Shown here in pieces: positions 11,002 through 19,199 of a stretch of 64,000 nt of DNA. This stretch comes from Caballeronia sp. SL2Y3 (GTDB taxonomy: Bacteria; Pseudomonadota; Gammaproteobacteria; Burkholderiales; Burkholderiaceae). Positions within the stretch are counted from its first letter, which is position 1. Every line of letters begins with the position of its first letter. The notes beneath the pieces were generated by a model. That model did not search any database. It saw only the letters and a program-made list of their open reading frames with translations, and had not been told where the DNA came from. Both the position numbers and the translations under genes were made by a program. Location of the stretch: contig NZ_CP084260.1 of NCBI RefSeq assembly GCF_022879575.1, positions 2,728,001 through 2,792,000 of the forward strand. The letters run 5' to 3'.

Positions 11002-11028
11002 AAGCGGCGCACCACCGGCGCGCCGCTT
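11002..11028 (-). terminator. Intrinsic terminator or attenuator after binding-protein gene 1
   Basis: Stem AAGCGGCGC / GCGCCGCTT with a 9-nt loop, followed on the reverse strand by TTTTCCC. It lies between the periplasmic binding-protein gene and livH, so partial termination could make the binding protein more abundant than the membrane components. Confidence 0.6.
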
Positions 11029-11055
11029 CCTCTATCTTGAAAATAAACCGCGCGG

Positions 11056-12228
11056 TCAGTCGTTCAGCAGCTTCCACTTGCCGTCGACGATCTGCACCAT
11101 CACGCGCGCGCGATCGTCGAAGCCGTTGTGGTCGTTCGGCGTCGTGTTCATGATGCCGTGCGCGACCGGCAGGTCCTTGAGGTTCTCCAGCGCCGCGCGC
11201 AATGCCTCGCGGAACTCGGGCGTGCCCGGCTGGCCCTTCTTGAGCGCCTCGGGAATCGCGCGGGCAAGCATCTGTCCGGCGTCCCAGGCGTGGCCGCCGA
11301 ACGTCGAGAGCGAGCCCGCGCCGTACGCCTTCTCATACGCGCTCTTGTACGCGGCCGACGACTTCTTCACCGGATTGCTGTCCGGTAACTGCTCGGTCAC
11401 GAGCACGGGACCGGCGGGCAGAATCTCGCCCTCGCAGTCCTTGCCGCATACGCGCAGGAAGTCGTTATTGGCGACGCCGTGCGTCTGATACACCTTGCCC
11501 TTGTAGCCGCGCTCCTTCAGCGTCTTGGCCGGCAACGCGGCCGGCGTGCCCGCGCCCGCGATCAATACGGCATCGGGATTCGCGCCCATCGTCTTCAGCA
11601 CCTGACCCGTCACCGATGTATCGGGCCGGTTATACCGCTCGTTCGTGACGATCTTCAGCTTGTGCGCGGCCGCAGCTGCGTTGAAGACCGAGTACCAGCC
11701 GTCGCCGTACGCATCCGCGAAGCCGATGAAGCCCACCGTTTTCACGCCGCGCTTTTCCATGTGACTCGCGATGGCATCCGCCATCAGCGCGTCGTTTTGC
11801 GGCGTCTTGAAGACCCACGCTTTCTTGGCGTCCATCGGCGCGATGATCGACGCGGACGCGGCCATGGAGATCATCGGCGTCTTGGCGCTCGACGCCGGAT
11901 CGATCATCGCGAGCGAATTCGGCGTGACCGTCGAGCCGATGATCGCATCGACGTGATCTTCGTCGATCAGCTTGCGCGTGTTCTGCACGGCGCGGCTCGT
12001 GTCGGTGCCGTCGTCGAGCACGATGTATTCGACCGACTTGCCGGCGATTTCCTTCGGCAACAGCGCGACGGTGTTTTTCTCGGGAATCCCGAGCGATGCG
12101 GCCGGCCCCGTCGCCGACAGCGTCACGCCGATCTTCACCTGCGCGAACACCGCGCCCGCGCCGAACATCGCGCTGCCGGCGACGGCCAGCGCGATGCCCT
12201 TCTTGACCCATGCTTTCTTCGTTTTCAT
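11056..12228 (-). CDS. Periplasmic branched-chain amino acid-type binding protein (paralogue 1)
   Basis: Type I periplasmic binding protein (Peripla_BP_6/LivJ family), 390 aa, feeding the downstream HAAT importer. The start at 12228 gives MKTKKAWVKKGIALAVAGSA with a signal peptide probably cleaved after AVFAQ. A GGAGA Shine-Dalgarno precedes it by 8 nt. The mature protein begins VKIGVTLSATGPAASLGIPEKN. A Cys pair (VCGKDCEG) may form a disulfide. It is closely similar along its whole length to the next gene upstream (12470-13636), indicating tandem duplication. The ligand cannot be read from sequence. Confidence 0.92.
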   Translation of the reverse strand: MKTKKAWVKKGIALAVAGSAMFGAGAVFAQVKIGVTLSATGPAASLGIPEKNTVALLPKEIAGKSVEYIVLDDGTDTSRAVQNTRKLIDEDHVDAIIGSTVTPNSLAMIDPASSAKTPMISMAASASIIAPMDAKKAWVFKTPQNDALMADAIASHMEKRGVKTVGFIGFADAYGDGWYSVFNAAAAAHKLKIVTNERYNRPDTSVTGQVLKTMGANPDAVLIAGAGTPAALPAKTLKERGYKGKVYQTHGVANNDFLRVCGKDCEGEILPAGPVLVTEQLPDSNPVKKSSAAYKSAYEKAYGAGSLSTFGGHAWDAGQMLARAIPEALKKGQPGTPEFREALRAALENLKDLPVAHGIMNTTPNDHNGFDDRARVMVQIVDGKWKLLND

Positions 12229-12410
12229 TGCTCGTCTCCAAACGCGATCCTGCTTTTGGCGCACCCCCGCGGTGCGCTGCTGCGAGTTGTTATCGATAGC
12301 CCGGCGATTCAGCCGCCCCAATCTATGGACCACCCCGGCGCATGCCTAGGCTCGTTTTCCCTGACCGATCGGGCCGTCGCGCGCGGCTACGCGCCCTCTC
12401 GTTTCGAACG

Positions 12411-12442
12411 AAAAAAAAGGCGCGTTCGTGGAAACGCGCCTT
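12411..12442 (-). terminator. Intrinsic terminator after binding-protein gene 2
   Basis: Stem GGCGCGTT / AACGCGCC with a 6-nt loop, followed on the reverse strand by eight T residues. It separates the two paralogous binding-protein genes. Confidence 0.8.
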
Positions 12443-12469
12443 GGTTGGAATCGACTCACATATCGACGG

Positions 12470-13636
12470 TCAGTTGCCCGAGAGCTTCCACTTGCCGCCG
12501 ACGATCTCCACCATCACCCGCGCCCGCTGATCGAGGCCGGAGTGGTCGTTCGCGCTCATGTTGAAAATGCCGTGCGATGCCGCGAGATTCTTAGTGTCTT
12601 CGATAGCCGCGCGCAATGCCTCGCGAAACGCGGGCGTGCCCGGCTGCCCCTTCTTGAGCGCGACCGGAATTGCGTGTTGCAGAATGAGGCCCGCGTCCCA
12701 GGCGTGGCCGCCGAACGTGGACACCGAGCCCGCGCCATACGCGCCTTCGTACGCCTTCTTGTAGGTCAACGCGGCCTGCTTCACGGGATTGCTGTCCGGC
12801 AGTTGTTCGGCGACGAGCAGCGGCCCGGCGGGCAGGAACGTTCCTTCGCAATCCTTGCCGCATACGCGCAGGAAGTCGTTGTTTGCGACACCGTGCGTCT
12901 GATAGATCTTGCCCTTGTAGCCGCGCTCCTTGAGCGTCTTCTGCGGCAGCGCGGCCGGCGTGCCCGCGCCCGCGATCAGCACCGCGTCCGCGTTCTGCGA
13001 CATCATCTTGAGCACCTGGCCGGTGACGGACGCGTCGTTGCGCGCGAACCGTTCATTCGCGACGACGCGGATCTTCGCGAGGTCCGCCGCCTTCGAGAAC
13101 TCTTTGAACCAGCTCTCGCCGTACGCGTCCGAGAAGCCGATGAAGGCTACCGTCTTCACGCCGTGATTCGCCATGTGCTGCGCGATGGCCGTTGCCATCA
13201 GAATGTCGTTCTGCGGCGTCTTAAAGACCCACGCGCGCTTGCTGTCCATCGGTTCGACGATGCTCGCGGCCGCGGCCATCGAGATCATCGGCGTGGTGGT
13301 GTCGGCGGCGATGTCGATCATCGCGAGCGAGTTGGGAACGACCGTGGAACCGATCAGCGCGTCGACGTGATCTTCGCTCGTGAGCTTGCGCGCGTTCTTG
13401 ACGGCCTGCGTGGAATCGGTGGCGTCATCGAGAACGATGTACTGCACTTTCTGCCCCGCGACTTCCTTCGGCAATAGCGCGATGGTGTTCTTTTCGGGAA
13501 TGCCGAGCGATGCGGCAGGACCCGTGGCCGATACCGTCACGCCTATTTTCACGTCCGCAAAAACCTGAGTGCTGAATACCGCCGATAATCCCGCGACGGC
13601 CATTGCGACCGCCTTACCGCGTAATGCCCACTTCAT
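12470..13636 (-). CDS. Periplasmic branched-chain amino acid-type binding protein (paralogue 2)
   Basis: Second 388-aa type I binding protein, beginning MKWALRGKAVAMAVAGLSAV with a signal peptide ending near STQVFADVKIG. GGTGG lies before the ATG. It shares with paralogue 1 the segments ATGPAASLGIPEKNT, FGGHAWDAG and LRVCGKDCEG, so the pair arose by duplication. Its own terminator (12411-12442) means the two genes can be expressed to different levels while using one membrane complex. Specificity of either copy is unknown. Confidence 0.92.
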   Translation of the reverse strand: MKWALRGKAVAMAVAGLSAVFSTQVFADVKIGVTVSATGPAASLGIPEKNTIALLPKEVAGQKVQYIVLDDATDSTQAVKNARKLTSEDHVDALIGSTVVPNSLAMIDIAADTTTPMISMAAAASIVEPMDSKRAWVFKTPQNDILMATAIAQHMANHGVKTVAFIGFSDAYGESWFKEFSKAADLAKIRVVANERFARNDASVTGQVLKMMSQNADAVLIAGAGTPAALPQKTLKERGYKGKIYQTHGVANNDFLRVCGKDCEGTFLPAGPLLVAEQLPDSNPVKQAALTYKKAYEGAYGAGSVSTFGGHAWDAGLILQHAIPVALKKGQPGTPAFREALRAAIEDTKNLAASHGIFNMSANDHSGLDQRARVMVEIVGGKWKLSGN

Positions 13637-13880
13637 TGATTTCCACCCCGTCGATCGTGTGTTCGAATAGAAGTAACGCTTGATTCTTTGTTGCGGATTA
13701 TCTCTTGCGAATCGCCGACCGAAGAGTCGGGAAATGCAGTGTAGCCATGGGCGCGCCGCGCATCAAGCGTTTCGGCCACATCCGGCAGACGTTTTAGTGG
13801 TTATGCTCTGAGCGATGAATCGCGCTCGATGCGCGGCTCCGATGAATCCGTCAGGCGAATCGTATTATCGGCCCGAAAAA

Positions 13881-13916
13881 TAAAAAGGCGCCGTTGGACT
13901 CATCCAACAGCGCCTT
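13881..13916 (-). terminator. Intrinsic terminator downstream of liv cluster 2 / candidate small transcript
   Basis: Hairpin arms at 13885-13898 and 13903-13916 (AAGGCGC, GTTGGA and complements, one mismatch) followed on the reverse strand by TTTTTATTTTT. It can end transcripts from the second liv cluster and from the candidate small transcript immediately upstream. Confidence 0.8.
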
Positions 13917-13985
13917 CCGTCTCGGGCACTTCGTGCCTCATGTCTCCTCGTTCTCCACCTCAAAAATCTGGGTGCTTCAGAACTA
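13885..13985 (-). ncRNA. Candidate short transcript with a 13-codon leader ORF
   Basis: In the 491-bp gap between the liv clusters the reverse strand has a possible promoter: TTGTGG at 14020-14015 and TAATAT at 13997-13992, 17 bp apart. About 45 nt downstream is a strong Shine-Dalgarno (GAGGAGAC) and an ATG at 13941. It opens a mini-ORF MRHEVPETEGAVG that stops at 13900 inside the terminator stem. A small GGCAC-GAA-GTGCC hairpin lies within it. This could be a small RNA, a leader peptide or a micro-protein; nothing proves expression. A perfect GGATATTAATATCC palindrome covers the proposed -10. Confidence 0.35.
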
Positions 13986-14127
13986 GGACGGATATTAATA
14001 TCCGCATCATTTCGCCACAACCTAGCATTTACCCTAGTGGTGCATAAAAGCACCTTAAAAGGGCGTGTTTCGCGCCGTTAACCGTCAGGCTTCCAGAAAC
14101 GCAGTTGCTTCGCACTCCAATTGAATG

Positions 14128-15102
14128 CTATCCCTGCAACGGCCTCACCCGCGCGACGATTTCGCCCACGATGCCGCGCCTGAACGCCAGCACGCACGCA
14201 ATGAAGATGATGCCCGTCACGATGGTCACCGATTCGCCGAGCGAGTTGAACCAAGCGACGCCCGTCACCTTCGCGATGCCCGCGCCGATATCGCCGAGCC
14301 GGTCTTCCAGCGCCACGATGATCGCGGCGCCGAGCAACGGCCCGAACATCGTGCTCATGCCGCCGACGAGCGTCATCAGCACGACCAGGCCGGACATGGT
14401 CCAGTACGCATCGCCGAGCGTTTCGAAACCGAGCACCAGCGTCTTCGTCGCGCCCGCAAGGCCCGCGAGCCCCGCCGACAACACGAACGCGAGCAGCTTG
14501 TAGCGCGCCGTGTCGTAACCGAGCGAGACCGCGCGCGGCTCGTTTTCCTTGATCGCGATCAGCACCTGCCCGAACGGCGAATGCACGATGCGCACGATCA
14601 GCGCGAACGCGAGCAGCATCAAGACGAGCACGACGTAATAGAGCGTCACGTCGCTGCTCAAATCCAGGACGCCGAACAGTTTGCCGCGCGGCACGCCTTG
14701 CAGGCCGTCTTCGCCGTGCGTGAAGGGCGCTTGCAGGAACACGAAGTAGACCATCTGCGCGAGCGCGAGCGTGACCATCGCGAAATAGATGCCTTGCCGC
14801 CGGATCGCGAGCAGTCCGACGATCACGCCGAGCAGCGTCGCGACTGCCGTGCCGAGCAAGACGCCGAGCTCGGGCGTGAAGCCGAGCGTCTGGATCGCAT
14901 AGCCGGCCGTGTAGCCCGCGCTCGACAGAAACATCGCGTGCCCGAACGACAGCAAACCCGTATAGCCGATCAGCAAGTTGAACGCCGCCGCGAAGAGCGC
15001 GAAGCAGAGCACTTTCATCATGAAGACCGGATACACGCCCGCGAACGGCACCGCGATCAACGCGACCAGCAACAGCGCGTAGAGCACTTTTCTCTGCATC
15101 AT
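14128..15102 (-). CDS. livM: HAAT-family permease (LivM-like), cluster 2
   Basis: Polytopic permease, 324 aa from the first of two adjacent ATGs (15102 or 15099), starting MMQRKVLYALLLVALIAVPF. The LivM signature NLLIGYTGLLSFGHAMFLSSAGY is present, as is the EAA-like segment VRIVHSPFGQVLIAIKENEPRA. AAGGA precedes the ATG pair, and the livH stop overlaps them (ATGATG), so translation is coupled. Its partner permease is livH just upstream, and the two ATPases lie further upstream in the same cluster. Confidence 0.93.
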   Translation of the reverse strand: MMQRKVLYALLLVALIAVPFAGVYPVFMMKVLCFALFAAAFNLLIGYTGLLSFGHAMFLSSAGYTAGYAIQTLGFTPELGVLLGTAVATLLGVIVGLLAIRRQGIYFAMVTLALAQMVYFVFLQAPFTHGEDGLQGVPRGKLFGVLDLSSDVTLYYVVLVLMLLAFALIVRIVHSPFGQVLIAIKENEPRAVSLGYDTARYKLLAFVLSAGLAGLAGATKTLVLGFETLGDAYWTMSGLVVLMTLVGGMSTMFGPLLGAAIIVALEDRLGDIGAGIAKVTGVAWFNSLGESVTIVTGIIFIACVLAFRRGIVGEIVARVRPLQG

Positions 15103-15983
15103 TTTTCCTTGCCGAAGAGTCCCGCCGGGCGCACGAGCAGCACCAGCGCCATGATGACGAAGACGACCGTCGCGGACGCTTCCGGATAGAACACGCGCGT
15201 GAAGCCTTCGATCACGCCGAGCAGCAGACCCGTGAGAATCGAGCCCATGATCGAACCCATGCCGCCGATCACCACGACCGCGAACACGGTGATGATCATC
15301 GACTGGCCCATGAGCGGCGACACCTGAATGACCGGCGCGGCCAGCACGCCCGCGAACGCCGCGAGCGCGACGCCGAAACCGTAGGTCAGCGTGATCATCA
15401 GCGGCACGTTCACGCCGAAGGCTTCGACGAGCTTCGGGTTCTCCGTGCCTGCGCGCAGATACGCGCCGATGCGCGTCTTCTCGATGACGAACCACGTCGC
15501 GAAGCACACGATAAGCGACGCCACCACGACCCACGCGCGATAGTTCGGCAGGAACATAAAGCCGAGATTCGTCGCGCCGGACAAAAGCGACGGCACGTCG
15601 TACGGCTGGCCCGACGAACCGTAGATGGAACGGAACACGCCTTCTATCACGAGCGTGAGGCCAAAGGTCAGCAGGAGCCCGTATAAATGGTCGAGCTTGT
15701 ACAGCCAGCGCAGCATGGAGCGCTCGATGACCACGCCCAGCAAGCCGACAATGATCGGCGCGAGCAGCAGCATCGCCCAATACGGGACGTTGAAATACGA
15801 ATAGCCCATCCACGCGAGCATGGCGCCCAGCATGAAGAGCGCGCCGTGCGCGAAGTTGATGACGTTGAGCAAGCCGAAGATCACCGCGAGCCCGAGACTC
15901 AGGATCGCGTAGAACGAACCGTTCACCAGTCCGAGCAGCAACTGGCTCATCATCGCGGCGAGCGGGATGCCGAATATTTCCAT
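15099..15983 (-). CDS. livH: HAAT-family permease (LivH-like), cluster 2
   Basis: Polytopic permease of 294 aa, the typical LivH length. It contains LLLGLVNGSFYAILSLGLAVIFGLLNVINFAHGALFMLGA, the standard N-terminal LivH block, and the late GGMGSIMGSILTGLLLGVIEG loop that contacts the ATPase. It lies 79 bp downstream of the binding-protein gene and overlaps livM. Together with livM it forms the membrane core of the second importer. Confidence 0.94.
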   Translation of the reverse strand: MEIFGIPLAAMMSQLLLGLVNGSFYAILSLGLAVIFGLLNVINFAHGALFMLGAMLAWMGYSYFNVPYWAMLLLAPIIVGLLGVVIERSMLRWLYKLDHLYGLLLTFGLTLVIEGVFRSIYGSSGQPYDVPSLLSGATNLGFMFLPNYRAWVVVASLIVCFATWFVIEKTRIGAYLRAGTENPKLVEAFGVNVPLMITLTYGFGVALAAFAGVLAAPVIQVSPLMGQSMIITVFAVVVIGGMGSIMGSILTGLLLGVIEGFTRVFYPEASATVVFVIMALVLLVRPAGLFGKEK

Positions 15984-16062
15984 TGAACCTGCCGAGGGTT
16001 GGATCGAAGCATGGCCGCAAGCAGTCGCGCCGGACCGCTTGCGGCGTCAGTCGCCGAAAAAC

Positions 16063-17283
16063 TTACTTCCAGGCCGCGCAGCGCGATTCGGCCTTCGTGC
16101 CGAAAGCCTGATCGCCCGGAATGGTGGCCGTGATCTTGTAGTAGTCCCACGGTTCCTTCGATTCCGACGGCTTCTTCACTTCCATCAGGTACATGTCGTG
16201 AATCATCGCGCCGTCCTCGCGAACGTAGCCCTTCGCGTAGAAGTCGTCGATCTTCGCCTTCTTGATCTGCGCCATGACCTTGTCGCTGTCCGTCGTGCCG
16301 GCGGCCTGCACGGCCTTCAGGTACGTCGTGACGGCGGAGTAGTCGGCGGCTTGCAGGCTCGTCGGCATCTTCTTCATCTTCGCGAAGTAGCGCTTCGCCC
16401 ATTCGCGCGTCTTGTCGTCCTTGTTCCAGTACCAGCTATCCGTCGCGACGAGTCCTTGCGTCGTCTCCAGTCCCAGGCTGTGGATGTCAGTAAGGAAGAT
16501 CAGGAGCGCGGCGATCTTCATCGACTTGGTAATGCCGAATTCCTTCGCGGCCTTGATCGAATTGATCGTGTCGCCGCCCGCGTTCGCGAGCCCGAGAACC
16601 TGCGCCTTCGATCCTTGCGCCTGCAACAGGAACGATGAGAAGTCCGACGCCGACAGCGGATGACGCACCGTGCCGAGCACCTGTCCGCCGTTCGCCTTCA
16701 CGACATCCGACGTGTTCTTTTCCAGCGCCTTGCCGAACGCGTAGTCGGCGGTCAGGAAGTACCACGTCTTGCCGCCCTGCTTCGTCACCGCCGAACCGGT
16801 GCCTTTGGCGAGCGCCATCGTGTCGTATGCGTAGTGCACGGTGTACGGCGAGCACTGTTCGTTCGTGAGGTTGTCCGCGCCCGCGCCGATGTTGATGTAC
16901 GGCGTCTTCTTTTCCGCCGCGACTTGCGCCGTCGAAAGCGCGGTGGCCGAGTTCGTGCCGCCGATGATCGCGTTCACGCCGTCGCGGTCGATCCACTCGC
17001 GCGCACGCGATGCCGCGATATCCGCCTTGTTCTGATGGTCCGCATACACCAGTTCGATGGGCTTGCCGTTCACCTTGCCGCCGAAATCCGCAATCGCCAT
17101 GCGGATGGCTTCGAGCCCGCCTTGTCCGTCGATGTCGGCGTAGAGGCCCGACAAGTCGGTGACGAAGCCGATCTTGACGCTATTGCCGTCGGCAGCCTGC
17201 GCGCCGCTGCTCATGAGCGTCACACTCGCCGCCGCAGCCGCAAAGCAAAGAGTAGAGAGGCGCGCGAGGGTCTTCTTTTTCAT
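16063..17283 (-). CDS. Periplasmic branched-chain amino acid-type binding protein, cluster 2
   Basis: Peripla_BP_6 family, about 406 aa. I choose the ATG at 17283 (MKKKTLARLSTLCFAAAAAS) because GGAG sits about 7 nt upstream; another ATG lies four codons earlier. The signal peptide probably ends at SSGAQAADG. The mature protein starts NSVKIGFVTDLSGLYADIDGQGG. This GLYADIDGQGG subtype is distantly related to LivJ and common in beta-proteobacterial systems of unknown ligand, possibly aromatic or organic acid derivatives. It is not closely similar to the two cluster 1 binding proteins. Confidence 0.9.
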   Translation of the reverse strand: MKKKTLARLSTLCFAAAAASVTLMSSGAQAADGNSVKIGFVTDLSGLYADIDGQGGLEAIRMAIADFGGKVNGKPIELVYADHQNKADIAASRAREWIDRDGVNAIIGGTNSATALSTAQVAAEKKTPYINIGAGADNLTNEQCSPYTVHYAYDTMALAKGTGSAVTKQGGKTWYFLTADYAFGKALEKNTSDVVKANGGQVLGTVRHPLSASDFSSFLLQAQGSKAQVLGLANAGGDTINSIKAAKEFGITKSMKIAALLIFLTDIHSLGLETTQGLVATDSWYWNKDDKTREWAKRYFAKMKKMPTSLQAADYSAVTTYLKAVQAAGTTDSDKVMAQIKKAKIDDFYAKGYVREDGAMIHDMYLMEVKKPSESKEPWDYYKITATIPGDQAFGTKAESRCAAWK

Positions 17284-17361
17284 TCCAGTCTCCATGAGTT
17301 TTTGATTGTTGCTGCGCTGCTGGTGTTGCTTGCATTGCCGTGCTGCCTGCGCGACGCGTTC

Positions 17362-18123
17362 TCACACGCCGAGCAGTTCGTGCAGCACCGGCATCTTCGC
17401 TTCGAGTTCCCCCGCGCCGAAATGCTCGACGATATTCCCGTGCTCCATCACGTAAAAGCGGTCCGCGAGCGGCGCCGCGAACCGGAAGTTCTGCTCGACC
17501 ATCACGACCGTATAGCCGCGCGATTTCAGCATCAGGATCATGCGCGCGAGTGTCTGCACGATGACGGGCGCGAGGCCTTCGGAGATTTCATCGAGAAGCA
17601 GAAGGTTCGCGCCCGTGCGCAGGATTCGCGCGACGGCGAGCATCTGTTGTTCGCCGCCCGACAGACGCGTGCCCTGGCTCGCGCGCCGCTCGTTCAGGTT
17701 CGGGAACATGGAATACAGCTCGTCGAGCAACATCGCCTGTTTCGGATCGCCGATGAGCGGCGGCAAAAGCAGGTTCTCCTCGCACGACAGGCTGGAGAAA
17801 ATGCCGCGCTCCTCCGGACAATAGCCGACCCCTTGATGCGCGATCTTGTGCGTGGGCAGCCCGATAGTCTCGCGTCCGCCCACGCGAATCGAGCCCGTGC
17901 GCCGCCCGGTGAGACCCATGATGGCGCGAAGCGTCGTGGTGCGTCCCGCGCCGTTGCGGCCGAGCAGCGTCACGACTTCGCCGCGATTCACCTTCAGGTC
18001 CACGCCATGCAGGATGTGCGATTCCCCGTACCACGCCTGCAAGCCTTCGATTTCCAGCGCCGGCGCATTCCCCGCCGCGCCGTTCGCCTCGCGCGAGCGG
18101 CGTTCTTCCGCGATCGTGCTCAT
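17362..18123 (-). CDS. livF: HAAT-family ATP-binding protein (LivF-like) with Arg in Walker A
   Basis: ATPase subunit of the second importer, 253 aa, starting MSTIAEERRSREANGAAGNA at 18123 with a 4-bp ATGA overlap with livG. The signature is LSGGEQQMLAVARILR, Walker B is LLLLDEISEGLAP and the H-loop lies in VMVEQNF. The P-loop reads GRNGAGRTT: residue 61, normally the invariant lysine, is arginine (codon CGC at 17943-17941). I believe this substitution recurs in part of the LivF family, so the protein may still bind nucleotide. The other ATPase of this pair, LivG, has a normal lysine. The N-terminal 20 residues are an extra hydrophilic extension. Confidence 0.9.
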   Translation of the reverse strand: MSTIAEERRSREANGAAGNAPALEIEGLQAWYGESHILHGVDLKVNRGEVVTLLGRNGAGRTTTLRAIMGLTGRRTGSIRVGGRETIGLPTHKIAHQGVGYCPEERGIFSSLSCEENLLLPPLIGDPKQAMLLDELYSMFPNLNERRASQGTRLSGGEQQMLAVARILRTGANLLLLDEISEGLAPVIVQTLARMILMLKSRGYTVVMVEQNFRFAAPLADRFYVMEHGNIVEHFGAGELEAKMPVLHELLGV

Positions 18124-18899
18124 GCGTGCGCTCCGGTGAGCGCCGCGTCGGCGCTGCCCATGTAGGCTTCCATCACGAGCGGATTCTTCGATACTTCCGC
18201 GTAGCTGCCTTCCGCGAGCACTTCGCCGCGTTGAAGCACGGTAATGGTGTCGGAGATGCCGGCAATCACGTTCATGTTGTGCTCGACCATGAGAATGGTG
18301 CGTCCCGCCGATACCTTCTTGATGAGCGCGGTCACGCGGTCCACGTCCTCGTGTCCCATGCCTTGCGTCGGTTCGTCGAGCAGCATGAGTTCGGGTTCCA
18401 TCGAAAGCGTCGTCGCTATTTCGAGCGCGCGCTTGCGGCCGTACGAAAGCTCGACGGTTTTCACGTCGGCGAAATCGGTGAGGCCGACTTGCGTGAGCAG
18501 GTCCATCGCGCGATCGTTCAAGGCATCGAGCGAACGTTCGCTGCGCCAGAACTGAAACGACGTGCCAAGCTGCCGCTGCAAGCCGATGCGCACGTTTTGC
18601 AGCACGGTCAGATGCGGGAACACAGCGGAAATCTGAAACGAGCGGATGATGCCGCGCCGCGCGATATGCGCCGGGCGCTCGCGCGTGATGTCGGTGCCGT
18701 TGAAGACGATCTGGCCCGCAGTCGGTTCGAGAAATTTGGTGAGCAGATTGAAGCAAGTGGTCTTGCCCGCGCCGTTCGGTCCGATCAGCGCGTGGATCGA
18801 GCCGCGGCGCACGCGCAGGTTCACGTCATTCACGGCCGTGAAGCCTTTGAATTCTTTCGTGAGCCCTCGCGTTTCCAGAATGGTGTCGCCGAGAATCAT
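18120..18899 (-). CDS. livG: HAAT-family ATP-binding protein (LivG-like), cluster 2
   Basis: ATPase subunit, 259 aa from the ATG at 18899, which has GGAAGG just before it; a second ATG lies four codons upstream without a ribosome site. Walker A GPNGAGKTTCFNLLTK, the LivG-type insert FQISAVFPHLTVLQNVRIGLQ, a signature region reading VELSYGRKRALEIATTL, Walker B LMLLDEPTQGM and H-loop MVEHNMNV are present. The signature is LSYGRKR rather than LSGGQ, as is usual in LivG. It is the first gene of cluster 2, which runs livG, livF, binding protein, livH, livM. Confidence 0.93.
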   Translation of the reverse strand: MILGDTILETRGLTKEFKGFTAVNDVNLRVRRGSIHALIGPNGAGKTTCFNLLTKFLEPTAGQIVFNGTDITRERPAHIARRGIIRSFQISAVFPHLTVLQNVRIGLQRQLGTSFQFWRSERSLDALNDRAMDLLTQVGLTDFADVKTVELSYGRKRALEIATTLSMEPELMLLDEPTQGMGHEDVDRVTALIKKVSAGRTILMVEHNMNVIAGISDTITVLQRGEVLAEGSYAEVSKNPLVMEAYMGSADAALTGAHA

Positions 18900-19078
18900 G
18901 TCCCCTTCCATGCGAAGTGAGGCGCTGAACGATGTGTTCGCCTGCGCTTTATTTTTCTGTCGCGCGCATCGGACGGTGTCTCCGTCACGATGCCGCTTCG
19001 CTTCGTAGCCGATTGCGCACCGCAGGAAAGGAGGCGCGACAAACAGCGAGCATCACGTGATCCGGGGCCATTGTCGCG

Positions 19079-19102
19079 CCAATGATGCAGCGCAATCATT
19101 GG
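19079..19102. repeat. Inverted repeat upstream of liv cluster 2
   Basis: Arms CCAATGAT and ATCATTGG separated by 8 bp, about 180 bp before livG. No T-run follows on either strand, so an operator is more likely than a terminator. Immediately beyond it the 12-mer GGGATTTGCACT occurs twice (19101 and 19115). No regulator gene is adjacent. Confidence 0.35.
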
Positions 19103-19199
19103 GATTTGCACTAAGGGATTTGCACTGACTCATGCAAGCCTCGAAGCGCCGTCCATGCACGCGCAGAAGGCATGACGCGTGCTCCGCGACGGCCTGCGG

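Noticed and set aside
14125..15189. Long + strand frame over livM
   Set aside because: Composition is Arg/Asp/Gln/His-rich, typical of the antisense of GC-rich membrane genes; livM on the reverse strand is unambiguous.
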